Positions 8,265 through 19,000 of a stretch of DNA of 64,000 nucleotides are shown in pieces. Origin of the DNA: Variovorax sp. V93 (GTDB taxonomy: Bacteria; Pseudomonadota; Gammaproteobacteria; Burkholderiales; Burkholderiaceae_C); assembly GCF_041154485.1 (NCBI RefSeq), contig NZ_AP028669.1:3844001-3908000 (forward strand), read 5' to 3'. The stretch's first letter is position 1. The number at the start of each line of letters is the position of its first letter. The position numbers and the translations under genes are program-made. A model generated the notes under the pieces. That model made no database searches. It saw nothing but the letters and a program-made list of their open reading frames with translations, and was not told where the DNA came from.

Positions 8265-9596
8265 ATGGTCATTCACGACGTCATCGGCATCGGCTTCGGC
8301 CCCTCGAACATCGCGCTGGCGATCGCGCTCGACGAGAAGCGGCGCGAGGGACGCCGGCTCGACGCAATGTTCATCGAGAAGCAGCCCACCTTCGCCTGGC
8401 ACAAGGACATGATGCTGGAGCATGCGCACATGCAGATCTCCTTCCTGAAGGACCTGGCCACGCTGCGCAACCCGACCAGCCGCTTCACCTTCATCAACTA
8501 CCTGCACGAGAAAAGGCGCCTGCAGGACTTCATCAACCTGAAGACCTTCTTCCCGAGCCGCCACGAGTTCAACGACTACCTGGCCTGGGCCGCCGCGCAG
8601 TTCGAGGATGCCTGCGTCTACGGCGAGGAAGTGTTCGAGGTGCTGCCCGAGCGCGAGGCCCACGGCGGCGACGTGACGCTGCTGCGCGTGCGCTCGCGCG
8701 ACCGCACGGGACACGTGAGCGAGCGCCTCGCGCGCAACCTCGTGGTGAGCATCGGCGGCATGCCCAACATTCCGGACTGCTTCCGGGCGCTGCGCAGCGA
8801 CCCGCGCGTGTTCCATTCGAGCAGCTACCTGCAGGGCATCGCCGCGCAGGACGGCGCGCAAAGAATCGCCATCGTCGGCGCCGGCCAGAGCGCCGCGGAA
8901 ATCTTCATGGACCTGCAGGGCCGCCCCCATGCGCCGCAGGTCGACCTCGTCATGCGGGCCCGCTCCATCCGCCCCTCGGACGACAGCCCCTTCGTGAACG
9001 AGGTGTTCAACGCCGAGTTCACCGACTACATGTACAGCCGGCCCGACGACGAGCGCGCCGCCCTGCTCGAGGAATTCGGCCACACCAACTACGCAGTGGC
9101 CGACCTGGAACTGATCCAGCAGATCTTCAAGATGTTCTACCAGCAGAAGGTGCGCGGCGAAAACCGCATGCGCTTCCTGCGCCGGCACGACATCCACGCC
9201 GCCCACGCCACGGCCGAGGGCATCCACCTGACCATGTGCGACCGGAACACCGGCCGCGAAAGCACCTCGCGCTACGACGCCGTGGTGCTCGCCACCGGCT
9301 ACGCACGCGAGCAGCACAAGGAACTGCTGACCTCCCTCGCGCCGTACCTGGATGGTTTCTCGGTGGACCGCCACTACCGCGTGCGCAGCACCGGTGACTT
9401 CCGCCCCGCCATCTTCCTGCAGGGCGCCTGCGAGTCCTCGCACGGCCTGAGCGACACGCTGCTGTCGGTGACCTCGGTGCGTACGGGGGAGATCGGCAGC
9501 GCGCTGCTGAAGGCCATTCCGGCGATGCCGGGCACGGCGGGCGCGGCCAGCGCCGCCAACGCCGGCCGGAGCGAGCGCCAGGCCGTCCGCGTCTAG
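8265..9596 (+). CDS. L-ornithine N5-monooxygenase (PvdA/SidA family)
   Basis: A 443-residue flavin N-hydroxylase. It has the FAD motif GIGFGPSNIALAIA at the N-terminus, the NADPH-binding GAGQSAAEIF near residue 205, and the late ATGY motif (VLATGYAREQ). PvdA-type enzymes hydroxylate the side-chain amine of free ornithine with NADPH and O2, the first committed step to the hydroxamate. The start ATG at 8265 has AAAAGGA 8 nt upstream. It is the third gene of the formyltransferase operon, 35 nt after the acyltransferase. A short GC-rich region and the TonB receptor follow. Confidence 0.93.
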   Translation: MVIHDVIGIGFGPSNIALAIALDEKRREGRRLDAMFIEKQPTFAWHKDMMLEHAHMQISFLKDLATLRNPTSRFTFINYLHEKRRLQDFINLKTFFPSRHEFNDYLAWAAAQFEDACVYGEEVFEVLPEREAHGGDVTLLRVRSRDRTGHVSERLARNLVVSIGGMPNIPDCFRALRSDPRVFHSSSYLQGIAAQDGAQRIAIVGAGQSAAEIFMDLQGRPHAPQVDLVMRARSIRPSDDSPFVNEVFNAEFTDYMYSRPDDERAALLEEFGHTNYAVADLELIQQIFKMFYQQKVRGENRMRFLRRHDIHAAHATAEGIHLTMCDRNTGRESTSRYDAVVLATGYAREQHKELLTSLAPYLDGFSVDRHYRVRSTGDFRPAIFLQGACESSHGLSDTLLSVTSVRTGEIGSALLKAIPAMPGTAGAASAANAGRSERQAVRV

Positions 9597-9778
9597 GCCG
9601 CCGCCGAGGCGCGGCGGTGCGCGTGGCGGGTACGTGCTGAAGCATTTGGTACAGGGTGTCTCTCTTTTTGTAGTTCAAACGTCTCATGTACGGAAGCGCC
9701 AGAACTGCGGGATACGGCAGGCCTTGCGCTGAAACCCGAACACGTCGTTTTTTCACTGCTCCTGGAGTACCTCAACCT

Positions 9779-11947
9779 ATGCGTCCCCTGCCCCGACCCC
9801 GCCTGCTGAGCGCCGCGCTTGCCTCGGCCTTCGGAACCGCCTGCACCCTCTGGGCGGCCCCCGCCTTCTCGCAGGACAGCAACCTGCCGGCGGTGACCGT
9901 CACGGCCGATACGGAAGCATCGGCCAAGGGCCATGTGAGCGGCTACGTGGCCAAGCGCAGCGCCACCGGCACCAAGACCGACACCCCGATCCTGGAAACC
10001 CCCCAGTCGATCTCGGTGGTCACGGCCGACCGCGCGGCCGCCATCGGCGCCACCACCGTGAAGGACGCGCTGGGCTACACCCCCGGCGTGAGCACCACCG
10101 TCTTCGGCGCCGACTCGCGCTACGACTGGATCTCGATCCGCGGCTTCGACGGCTACGCGCCGGGCTTCTACCTGGACGGCATGCCCCTGCGCAACAACGG
10201 CAACTGGGGCGTCTGGCAGATCGAACCCTACGGCATGGAGCGCATCGAAGTGCTGCGCGGACCGGCCTCGGTGCTCTACGGCCAGGCCAGCCCCGGCGGC
10301 GTGGTCAACGTGGTGAGCAAGCGCCCCACCACCGAGCCGCTGCGCGAAGTGCAGCTGCAACTGGGCAGCAACCACCGCACCCAGATCGCCGCCGACTTCT
10401 CCGGCCCCATCGATGCCGAAGGCAAGCTCAGCTACCGCCTGACGGCCGTCGGCCGCGACAGCAAGCTGCCGGCCGCCAGCATGGACGACGACCGCTTCTA
10501 CATCGCGCCCTCGCTCACCTGGCGCCCCTCCGCGGACACCACGCTCACGCTGCTGTCGCACTTCAACCGCGTGCGTGGCGGCGTGTACACGCGCGGGCGC
10601 CCGACGGTCGGCTCGCTGATTCCCACGCGTTTCGGCAACTACATTCCCGACTCGCTCTTCGTGGGCGACCCCAACTTCAACCACTTCGACGTGGACCAGT
10701 GGATGGTCGGCTACGAGTTCGAGCACCGCTTCAACGACACGTTCACCGCGCGCCAGAACCTGCGCTACGGCCGGCTCGACGTCGACTACGGCGCCGTGCA
10801 GGGCCGCGCGATCGTGCCGCTCAACGGCAATGTCTCCGATCCGCGCAACTACCAGATGCTGCGCCGGAGCATCTCGGGCAGCCGCGAGAGCGTCTCGACC
10901 TTCACGCTGGACAACCAGCTCGAAGCCAACTTCGTCTCGGGCGACTGGAAGCACAAGGTGCTGATCGGCCTGGACCACCAGCGCACCGGCATCGAGCAGG
11001 CCAGCTACAGCGGCGGCAGCGCACCGAGCATCAACATCTACGCGCCCGTGTACGGCGGTCCGTTCTTCGTGCCCGCGCCCTATGTCGACGCCAACACCCG
11101 CCTGACGCAGACCGGCCTGTACATCCAGGACCAGATCAAGTGGGGCGAGCGCTGGAGCCTCACGCTCGGCGGCCGCTACGACCGCGCCTCCACGATCATC
11201 CACAGCAACCTGGACGGCACGCGCAGCGACATCCCCGAGCACAAGTTCACCAAGCGCGGCGGCCTGGTCTACACCTTCCCGAGCGGCTGGGCGCCCTACC
11301 TGAGCTACTCCGAATCGTTCTCGCCCTCGGCGCGCCTGAACCCGGACACCAAGAGCCCGTTCAAGCCCGAGACCGGCCGCCAGTACGAAGCCGGCGTGCG
11401 CTACCAGCCCGTGGGCACCACCGACAGCTACAGCGCCGCCATCTTCGACCTGCGCCGCCAGAACTACATCACCGCCGATGCCAACTTCCGCCCGCGCCAG
11501 ACCGGCGAGGTGCTGGTACGCGGCCTGGAGTTCGAAGCGGCCTTCCAGCCCGTCAAGCGCATGAACGTGACGGTGTCCTACGCCTACACGCCCAAGGTGG
11601 AGATCACGGCCAGCAGCACGCCGAGCGAGATCGGCACGCCGCTGCTCGCGGTGTCCAGGCACCGCGCCGCGCTCTGGGCGGACTACCGCTTCGACAACGG
11701 CATCAAGGTCGGGCTGGGCGCACGCTTCAACGGCTCGAACCGCGGCGACCTGAACAAGGCGCCGATCCAGGTGCCTTCGTACACCTTGTTCGACGCGATG
11801 ATCGGCTACGACATCGACCGCTGGAGCCTTGCGCTGAACGTGCGCAACCTGACCGACAAGACCTACTTCGCGAACTGCGACCAGTACGGCAATTGCTATT
11901 ACGGCGACCAGCGCAAGGTCACGGCCACGGCCACCTACCGCTGGTAA
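9779..11947 (+). CDS. TonB-dependent ferric-siderophore receptor
   Basis: A 722-residue outer-membrane receptor. It begins with a basic signal peptide (MRPLPRPRLLSAALASAFG ... AFSQ) and the TonB-box-like LPAVTVTA about residue 40. A plug domain follows (TPILETPQSISVVTADR; GFYLDGMPLRNN; IEVLRGPASVLYGQASPGGVVNVVSKRP), then a 22-strand-type barrel ending in ATATYRW with a terminal aromatic residue. The FhuA/FpvA-like plug places it in the hydroxamate/mixed-ligand siderophore receptor group. There is no N-terminal signalling extension (FecA-type), so it is not expected to trigger cell-surface signalling. This agrees with the lack of a full FecR in the locus. The ATG at 9779 is preferred over one at 9686. 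Confidence 0.93.
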   Translation: MRPLPRPRLLSAALASAFGTACTLWAAPAFSQDSNLPAVTVTADTEASAKGHVSGYVAKRSATGTKTDTPILETPQSISVVTADRAAAIGATTVKDALGYTPGVSTTVFGADSRYDWISIRGFDGYAPGFYLDGMPLRNNGNWGVWQIEPYGMERIEVLRGPASVLYGQASPGGVVNVVSKRPTTEPLREVQLQLGSNHRTQIAADFSGPIDAEGKLSYRLTAVGRDSKLPAASMDDDRFYIAPSLTWRPSADTTLTLLSHFNRVRGGVYTRGRPTVGSLIPTRFGNYIPDSLFVGDPNFNHFDVDQWMVGYEFEHRFNDTFTARQNLRYGRLDVDYGAVQGRAIVPLNGNVSDPRNYQMLRRSISGSRESVSTFTLDNQLEANFVSGDWKHKVLIGLDHQRTGIEQASYSGGSAPSINIYAPVYGGPFFVPAPYVDANTRLTQTGLYIQDQIKWGERWSLTLGGRYDRASTIIHSNLDGTRSDIPEHKFTKRGGLVYTFPSGWAPYLSYSESFSPSARLNPDTKSPFKPETGRQYEAGVRYQPVGTTDSYSAAIFDLRRQNYITADANFRPRQTGEVLVRGLEFEAAFQPVKRMNVTVSYAYTPKVEITASSTPSEIGTPLLAVSRHRAALWADYRFDNGIKVGLGARFNGSNRGDLNKAPIQVPSYTLFDAMIGYDIDRWSLALNVRNLTDKTYFANCDQYGNCYYGDQRKVTATATYRW

Positions 11948-11966
11948 GCCGCGCAGCGGCCTCCAA

Positions 11967-12011
11967 ACGCAAAAAAGGGACGCAGCTGGCGCTGCGCCCC
12001 CTTTTTTGCGT
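11967..12011. terminator. Bidirectional terminator between receptor and NRPS operon
   Basis: A 45-nt hairpin with two nested perfect stems: an outer 13 bp (ACGCAAAAAAGGG with its complement at 11999-12011) and an inner 6 bp (11981-11986 with 11991-11996). A-run and T-run flank the GC core, so it works as an intrinsic terminator for both converging transcripts, the receptor on plus and the NRPS operon on minus. Confidence 0.88.
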
Positions 12012-12024
12012 GGTTCCTTCCGGC

Positions 12025-15000
12025 TCAGGCCGATTGCGCGGCCAGGCCTGCCTGCACGGCGCCATGCGCCGCATCGGCCTCGCGCAGCAGCCCCTTCAGC
12101 GCAGCGCACAGCGCGGGATGGCGAACGATGTCCAGGTGATCGGCCTGCGGCAGCACTTCGGCCGAGACCACCGGCGCGTGGTCGGCCCAGTTGCGCAGCG
12201 TCTCCTCGCGGCGCAGCGAGCTGTCCGCGAGGAACACGTGCAGCGGCAGCGGTGAGCGCGCATAGGTGTAGCGCGCGGCCTGCGCGCGCTTGTCGAGCGT
12301 CGTCCACAACAGGTACTCGGCCGCCTCGTCGCCGGTGCCGTCGAGCGGCAGCGGCTGCGCCGAATCCAGCACCTGCTCGGCCACCCAGGCAAGTTCCTCG
12401 TCGTCCATGCGGGCGAAGAGCGCCTTCCAGTGCCCGGCCATTTCCGAGCGGCCCAACCACTCCGAGAGCACCTCGTCGGCCTGGGCGCGCCGGGCAGCAT
12501 CGAGCGGCGTCGAGGCGCGCAGCGGCGCGGTCTCGAACACGTCCAGCATGCCGGTGAACACGATCTCGATGCGTCCCTGCAGTTGCCGCGCGAGTTCGAA
12601 GGCCAGGTCGCCACCCGACGACCAGCCCAGCAGCGCGCAGCGCCCCTCGGTGGCCGTGGCGAGGATGAAGCTCGCGTACTCGGCGGCCAGCGCCTGCAGA
12701 TCGAAACCGCGCCAGCGCTTGCGCGTGTAGACGTGGCTCACGAAGCCGTACACCACGCGCTCGCCCTGCAGCGCCTGCGCGAGCGGCAGGAACTCGCGCG
12801 TGTTCACGATGAGTCCCGGCAGGCAGAACAGCGGCACGCCGGTGCCGCTCGCGCTCAGGCAGACGGCGTCGTGCGAACCCTCGAACTTCTGCCGCAGCCG
12901 CTCGGCGAGGCTGCCGAGGCTGCTGGCCTGCATCACATCCGGCAGGCTCAGCTGGCCGCCGCCGGGCAACTGCTTGCGGATGCGCGCCACCAGCTTCAAG
13001 CTCAGGATGGAGTCGCCGCCCAGCGCAAAGAAGTTGTCGCCGCGTGCAATGCGGTCCACGCCGAGCACCTGGCTCCAGATGCGGGCCAGCGCCTCTTCGG
13101 TCGCGCCCCGCGGGGCGTCGAAAAGCCGCGCGGGCTCGGGCTGCGCCGGGCGCGGCAGCGCCTTGCGATCGATCTTGCCGTTCGCCGTGAGCGGCAGCGC
13201 GTCGAGCAGCACGATGCGCTCGGGCACCATCCACGCCGGCAGGCTGTCCGCCAGCGCGTGCCTCAGCTGTTCCACGTCGGGCGAACCGCCCGGTCCGGCA
13301 ACCACGTAGGCGCGCAGCACTGTGCTCTCCTGCGCGCCCTGCTCTGCAACGACCACTGCATCGGCCACGCCATCGAGTTCGCGGATGCGGCCCGCCACTT
13401 CGCCCGGCTCGACGCGGTAGCCGCGAATCTTCACCTGGTCGTCGCTGCGGCCCAGAAACTCCAGCGTGCCGTCGCTGCGCTGGCGCACGCGGTCCCCCGC
13501 ACGATACAGGCGTTGGCCGTCGCCGAAGGGGGAAGCAACGAAGCGGTCGGCGCAAAGACCGGCGCGTGAAAGATAGCCGCGCGCCACGCCGGCACCGCCG
13601 ATGTAGAGCTCGCCCGCCATGCCGGGCTGCACGGGCTGCAATGCGTCGTCGAGCACCCAGGCGTCCATGTTCGCAATGGGTTTGCCCAGCGGCAGGCTGC
13701 CGGCTCCGTCGGCCTGCGCCGGCGCCGCATGCGTCAGCATGCCGACCGAGGTCTCGGTCGGCCCGTAGTGGTTGAAGATGCGCAGGTCCGGCCGCAGCGC
13801 CCGAATGGCCTGCAGCGTCGCGGCGTCCGTCGCCTCGCCGCCCAGCACGAGCGTATGCGACGGCAGCACCGCGGCCGCGCGCTGCGCGTTCAGCAGGCCC
13901 TTCAGATGGCTGGGCACGATCTTCAGCACGCCGGCGCGCGTCTTCGCCATGCCGTCCGCAAATGCATCGGGATCGAAGGCCGCGTCGCTCGAGACGAGGT
14001 GCAGCGCACCGCCCGAGCACAGCGCACCGAACAGCGAGGTGTGGCCCAGGTCCGCCGCGACGGTGGACACCATCGCGAAGCTCTCGTCCTCGGGCAGCGC
14101 CAGCCGCTCGAGCACGCCCTGCACGTAGTTGGCCAGCGCGCCGTGGTGAACGACCACGCCCTTGGGCCGGCCGGTCGATCCCGAGGTGTAGATCAGGTAG
14201 GCGGCCTGCGCAGGATGCACCGCACGTGCACGGTGCGGCACGAAGCCGCCCGGCACGTCGAAGCCCACCTGCAGGCACGGCAGCGCGGCCTGCCGCGGCT
14301 TGCCGCCGGACACCAGCACCAGCACAGCGCCGCAATCGGCCAGCAGCTCGTCGATGCGCTGCTGTGGCAGCGCCGGGTCGATGGGCACGTAGACGCCCCC
14401 GGCCTTCAGCACCGACAGCGCCGCCAGCACGAATTCGGGCGTGCGCTCGATGCAGACGGCCACGCGCTGCTCGGTACCGATGCCGCGGCTTTCGAGCTCG
14501 GCGGCCCAGTGGCCGGCAGCGCGCGCCAGTTCATCGAAGCTGTGCGCGCGGTCGCCGAAGGTGAGCGCCGTCGCGCCGCGGCGCCTTGCGGCCGCCTGGT
14601 CGAACAGGGCCAGCACGTTGTCGGCGGGCCAGCAGGCGCGTTCCCCGCGCAGGCTCGAATCGCCGGCCAACTGCATGCCGCTCAACGCGCGCGCCGGATC
14701 GGCCGCAACCTGCGCCGCCAGGCTGCGCAGCGCATCCGCCAGCCGCTCGATGGTCGCATGGTCGAAGATGTCCACGGCATACGCCAGAACGAAGGACAGT
14801 GCACCGCCGGCGTCAACCAGGTCGAAGCTCAGGTCGAAGTGCACTTCGTCCACGCCGATGCCGTGCGCGGCAGCCGCCGGATCGGCGGGCACAGCCCCCG
14901 CCGCCTGCTGCGTCGACTTGATCTGGAACAGCGGATGCAACCCCGGCGTACGCTCCAGCGCCAACGCCTCGACGAGCATGTCCAACGGCAGGTCCTGGTG

Positions 15001-16098
15001 GCTCTTGGCTTCGAGCACGCGCTCGCGCACCTGCGACAGCAGCGCGACGAAGCCGGCCGCGGGGTCCACCTTCATGCGCAGCACCAGCACGTTGGTGAAG
15101 TGGCCCACCAGGGCAGCCAGCTCGGGGCGGTCGCGCGTGGTCGACGGCGAGCCGATGCACACGTCACGCTCGCCGCTGTAGCGGTAGACCAGGAGGCCGA
15201 GCAGCGCAATCGCCACCATGTACGGCGATGCGGCCTGCTTGCGCGCCAGCTCCTTCAGGCGCTGCGACACATCCGGCGGCAGCGCGAAGCTGATCTGCCC
15301 GCCGCGCGCATCGCGCACCCTTTGGCGCGGACGGTCCAGCGGCAGCGGCGTGCTTTGCGGCGCACCCCGCAGTTGTTCGCGCCAGTACGCGGTTTGTCTT
15401 TCGAGTTCGCCGGCTTCGAGCCACTGGCGTTGCCACACGGCGTAGTCGGCGTACTGCAGGGCCGGCGCCGCAGGCTGTGCACTTCCCGCGGGCGCGGCGA
15501 GCAGCGCCTGCAGTTCGGCGACGAGCAGCGCCACCGATTGGCCGTCGGCCGCGATGTGATGCACCGCGAGAAAGAGTTCGGGCACGCCGTCGGCAAAGAC
15601 GTTCAGCTGGCCGCGGAACACGGGGCCATGCTCCAGATCGAACGGCCGCGCACCGAACTCGGTGGCGGCACCCGCAAGCTCGCGCTCGCTGTCCGCGCGC
15701 GAGCCAGTCCATTCGCGCACCACCCAGCCGAAGCGATGCCCGGGGTCGATGTGCTGCAGCGGCTGCCCTTCGGCGCCGGCCGGGTAGGTGGTGCAGAGCA
15801 CCTCGTGCCGCGCCACCAGTTGGGCGAGGCAGGCTTGCACCTGCTGCGGCGTGCACGACAGGGGCAGTGCCAGCCGCCCCGACAGGTTGTACGCGGGCGA
15901 CTGCGGCGCGCGCTGCCACACCAGCCACAGGGCGCGCTGCGCATAGGCCACCGGCACCGGCGCTGCGGGATCGCGCGGCACGATGGGCAGCGCGTCGAAA
16001 CCCACGCCGCTCGCGCGCAGCTTCTCGAGAAACACGCGCTGCTTGGCCGCAGGCAAGGCAGCGAAGCGGCGCGAGAGCGCGGTCATTTCCAGGCTCAT
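12025..16098 (-). CDS. NRPS termination module C-A(Asp)-T-TE
   Basis: A 1357-residue last protein of the assembly line. C domain ~35-440 has HHIAADG near 182. A domain ~460-965 has [14 protein letters not shown] and [10 protein letters not shown] domain carries FFALGGDS near 1029. The C-terminal type I thioesterase ~1080-1340 has GWSSGG near 1160 as the nucleophile elbow. The A-domain pocket, read by eye on GrsA numbering, is DLTKVGHVGK, the standard aspartate code. With the TauD/SyrP-like hydroxylase in the operon this predicts a beta-hydroxyaspartate unit at or near the C-terminus. The TE releases the chain by hydrolysis or cyclisation. Its start overlaps the preceding gene's stop (ATGA). 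Confidence 0.92.
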   Translation of the reverse strand: MSLEMTALSRRFAALPAAKQRVFLEKLRASGVGFDALPIVPRDPAAPVPVAYAQRALWLVWQRAPQSPAYNLSGRLALPLSCTPQQVQACLAQLVARHEVLCTTYPAGAEGQPLQHIDPGHRFGWVVREWTGSRADSERELAGAATEFGARPFDLEHGPVFRGQLNVFADGVPELFLAVHHIAADGQSVALLVAELQALLAAPAGSAQPAAPALQYADYAVWQRQWLEAGELERQTAYWREQLRGAPQSTPLPLDRPRQRVRDARGGQISFALPPDVSQRLKELARKQAASPYMVAIALLGLLVYRYSGERDVCIGSPSTTRDRPELAALVGHFTNVLVLRMKVDPAAGFVALLSQVRERVLEAKSHQDLPLDMLVEALALERTPGLHPLFQIKSTQQAAGAVPADPAAAAHGIGVDEVHFDLSFDLVDAGGALSFVLAYAVDIFDHATIERLADALRSLAAQVAADPARALSGMQLAGDSSLRGERACWPADNVLALFDQAAARRRGATALTFGDRAHSFDELARAAGHWAAELESRGIGTEQRVAVCIERTPEFVLAALSVLKAGGVYVPIDPALPQQRIDELLADCGAVLVLVSGGKPRQAALPCLQVGFDVPGGFVPHRARAVHPAQAAYLIYTSGSTGRPKGVVVHHGALANYVQGVLERLALPEDESFAMVSTVAADLGHTSLFGALCSGGALHLVSSDAAFDPDAFADGMAKTRAGVLKIVPSHLKGLLNAQRAAAVLPSHTLVLGGEATDAATLQAIRALRPDLRIFNHYGPTETSVGMLTHAAPAQADGAGSLPLGKPIANMDAWVLDDALQPVQPGMAGELYIGGAGVARGYLSRAGLCADRFVASPFGDGQRLYRAGDRVRQRSDGTLEFLGRSDDQVKIRGYRVEPGEVAGRIRELDGVADAVVVAEQGAQESTVLRAYVVAGPGGSPDVEQLRHALADSLPAWMVPERIVLLDALPLTANGKIDRKALPRPAQPEPARLFDAPRGATEEALARIWSQVLGVDRIARGDNFFALGGDSILSLKLVARIRKQLPGGGQLSLPDVMQASSLGSLAERLRQKFEGSHDAVCLSASGTGVPLFCLPGLIVNTREFLPLAQALQGERVVYGFVSHVYTRKRWRGFDLQALAAEYASFILATATEGRCALLGWSSGGDLAFELARQLQGRIEIVFTGMLDVFETAPLRASTPLDAARRAQADEVLSEWLGRSEMAGHWKALFARMDDEELAWVAEQVLDSAQPLPLDGTGDEAAEYLLWTTLDKRAQAARYTYARSPLPLHVFLADSSLRREETLRNWADHAPVVSAEVLPQADHLDIVRHPALCAALKGLLREADAAHGAVQAGLAAQSA

Positions 16099-19000
16099 AG
16101 GTCTTCCATCTCCAGTTCGCCCAGGAGGGCATCGATGCGCTCGACGCCGCGGTCCTGGGAGACCGTGGCGCCGTCTGGCGGTTCAGTGGCCACCGCGGCC
16201 ACGGCGACGGCGAATGCCATCAGCGAGGGTTGCTCGAACACCGTGCGCAGCGGCAGCTCGATGCCGAAGCGCCGCTTGGCGCCCGATACCAGTTGCACCG
16301 CCAGCAGCGAATGGCCGCCGAGCTCGAAGAAGTTGTCGTGGCGCCCGACGCGCTCCACGCCCAGCACCTCGGACCAGATCGCCGCGAGTGCGGTCTCGGC
16401 CTCGCCCTGCGGCTCGGCATAGGCCGTGTCGCTCGCGAGTTCCGGATCGGGCAGCGCCTTGCGGTCGGCCTTGCCGTTCGCGTTGAGCGGCACCGCGTCG
16501 AGCCGCACGATGGCCGAGGGCACCATGTAGTCGGGCAGGTGCTGCAAGAGCCGCTCGCGCAGCACCGCGACATCCACCTCCCGGCCGGCCCGCGGCGACA
16601 CATACGCGACGAGCCGCGCCCCCGCCGGGCCGTCCTTGGCCAGGACCACCGCTTCGCGCACCTCGGGCTGGGCCTGCAGCTGCGCCTCGATCTCGCCGAG
16701 TTCGATGCGAAAGCCCCGGATCTTCACCTGGTGGTCGATGCGCCCGAGGTAGTCGAGCTGGCCGTCGGCACGCCAGCGCACCAGGTCGCCGGTGCGGTAC
16801 AGCCGGCTGCCCGGCTCGCCGAACGGTGCGGCGATGAAGCGCTCCGAACTGAGGCCGGCGCGGTTGAGATAGCCCCGCGCCAGGCCTGCACCGGACACGT
16901 GCAACTCGCCCGGCACGCCCACGGGCAGCGGGTTGAGGTCGCTGTCCAGCACCCACAGGCCGAGGTCCGGGATGCACACGCCCACGGGGCTGCGCTTCTG
17001 TTCGAGATCGGACCGCACGATGGACCGGTAGGTCACGTGCACCGTCGTCTCGGTGATGCCGTACATGTTGACCAGCTGCGGCTGCGCATCGCCGAAGCGA
17101 TCGATCCAGGGCCGCAGGCTCTCCGGCTCCAGCGCCTCGCCGCCGAAGATCACGCAACGCAGCGAAAGGCGTTCGCCATCCTCCAGCGCCGGGCTGTGGG
17201 CCAGCTGGCGGAAGGCCGATGGCGTCTGGTTCAGCACGGTCACGCGCTGTGCGCGCAGCAAGGCCACGAAGTCGTCGGGCGAGCGGCTCACCCAGTACGG
17301 CACGATCACCAGCTTGCCGCCAGTGCACAGCGCGCCGAAGATTTCCCACACCGAGAAGTCGAACGCGTAGGAATGGAAATTCGTCCACACGTCCTGTGCG
17401 CCGAAGCGGAACCAGCCGTCGGTGGCGCCCAGCAGTCGCGCCACGTTGCGGTGCGTGAGCTGCGCGCCCTTGGGGCGGCCGGTCGATCCCGAGGTGTAGA
17501 TCACGTAGGCGAGGTGGTCGGCGTGCACCGCCCATTCGGGTGCGTGCGCCGGTTCGGCGCGCAGGTCGAGCGTGTCGAGCTCCAGCACCTGCAGGGCATC
17601 GCCCGCCGGGAGCTTCGCCTTCACATGGCTTTGCGTGAGCAGCAGGCGGATCGCGCTGTCCTCGATCATGTAGGCCAGCCGGTCGGCCGGGTACTCGGGG
17701 TCCAGCGGCACATAGGCGCCGCCGGCCTTCAGGATCGCGAGCAGGCCCACCACCATCTCGATGGAGCGCTCGACCGCGATGCCGACTTTCACCTCGGGCT
17801 TCACGCCGAGCGCGACCAGCCGGTGCGCCAGCCGGTTGGCACGGGCGTCGAGCTCGCCGTAGCCGAGCGTCTCATCGCCGAGCACGAGCGCAATGGCCTG
17901 CGGATTCGCCTTGGCCTGGCGCTCGATCCAGCGGTGCACGGGTTCGACATCGCCCCTTGTATTGCGCATCGCCTCACCCGGCGGCGGCAGCGTGTCCGCA
18001 AGCCCCATGTCCCCCAGCCGCGCGTCCGGCGCGTGGGCCAGCAGCCCGAGCAGCCTGTCCATGTGCGCGGCCAGCGCGCCCACCGCTGCCTCGTCGAACT
18101 GGCTGCGCGCGTGGCTGTAGCTCAGCACCAGCGTGTCGCCCTGGTGCACGGAAAGGGTCAGCGGATAGTTCGTTTCCTCGCGGTTGCGCACCTCGCCGAA
18201 GCGCAGGCCGCCGGGCGCCTGCTGTTTCAGCGCCTGATCGAGCGGATAGTTCTCGAACACCACCAGGCTGTCGAACAGGTCCTGTCCGCCCTGCCCCGCC
18301 CAGCGCTGCACTTCGTAGAGCGGCGTGTGCTCGTGGTCCTGCGCCGCGAGGTTGCGCGCCTGCAGCGCCCGCAGCCAATCGCCCACGCGCTGGTCCGGCT
18401 GCAACGTGGCGATCACCGGCAGCGTGTTGATGAACAGGCCCAGCATCTGCTGCGCGCCGGGAAGATCCACCGGCCGGCCCGCCACGGTGGCACCGAAGCT
18501 CACGCTGCGCTGTCCCGTATGGCGCGCCAGCAGAAGCGCCCACGCGGCCTGCACCAGCGTGTTGAGGGTCACGCGTTCGCGCCGGGCCGCTTCGAGCAGC
18601 GCGCGCGTGCGCGGCGCGTCGATCTCGTGGCGGTGCATGCCGTGCCCGCCCTGTTCGACCGCTGGCTTGGGCAAGGTGTTGGCCAACCAGGTGGGACCTT
18701 CGAGGCAGGCGAGTTCCTGGCGCCAGTGGTGCTCGTCGGCAGCGCCGTCGCGCCCTTGCAGCCACGCGATGTAGTCGGCATAGCGCCCGCCGGGGGCCGC
18801 GGGTGCTTCGCCCGCGTAATGCCGCAGCACCTCGCCCATGAGCTGCGACGTGCTCCAGCCGTCGAGCAGCAGGTGGTGCATGGTCCAGACGAAGTGGTGC
18901 CGCTCATCGCGAACGCGCACCACCACGAGCCGCATCAGCGGCGGCCGCGCGAGGTCGAAACCCTGCGCAAGCTGCTCGGTGGCCAGCGCGTCCAGGGCCC

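Noticed and set aside
9680-9683. CGTC upstream of the receptor gene as a fourth ECF promoter
   Set aside because: The required TGAAC box 16 nt upstream is missing (TCTCT), so it was not listed as a promoter.
9593-14335. A 1580-codon minus-strand open frame spanning the receptor and the last NRPS gene
   Set aside because: It is out of frame with the NRPS and antisense to the receptor; low-complexity Arg/Ala sequence.
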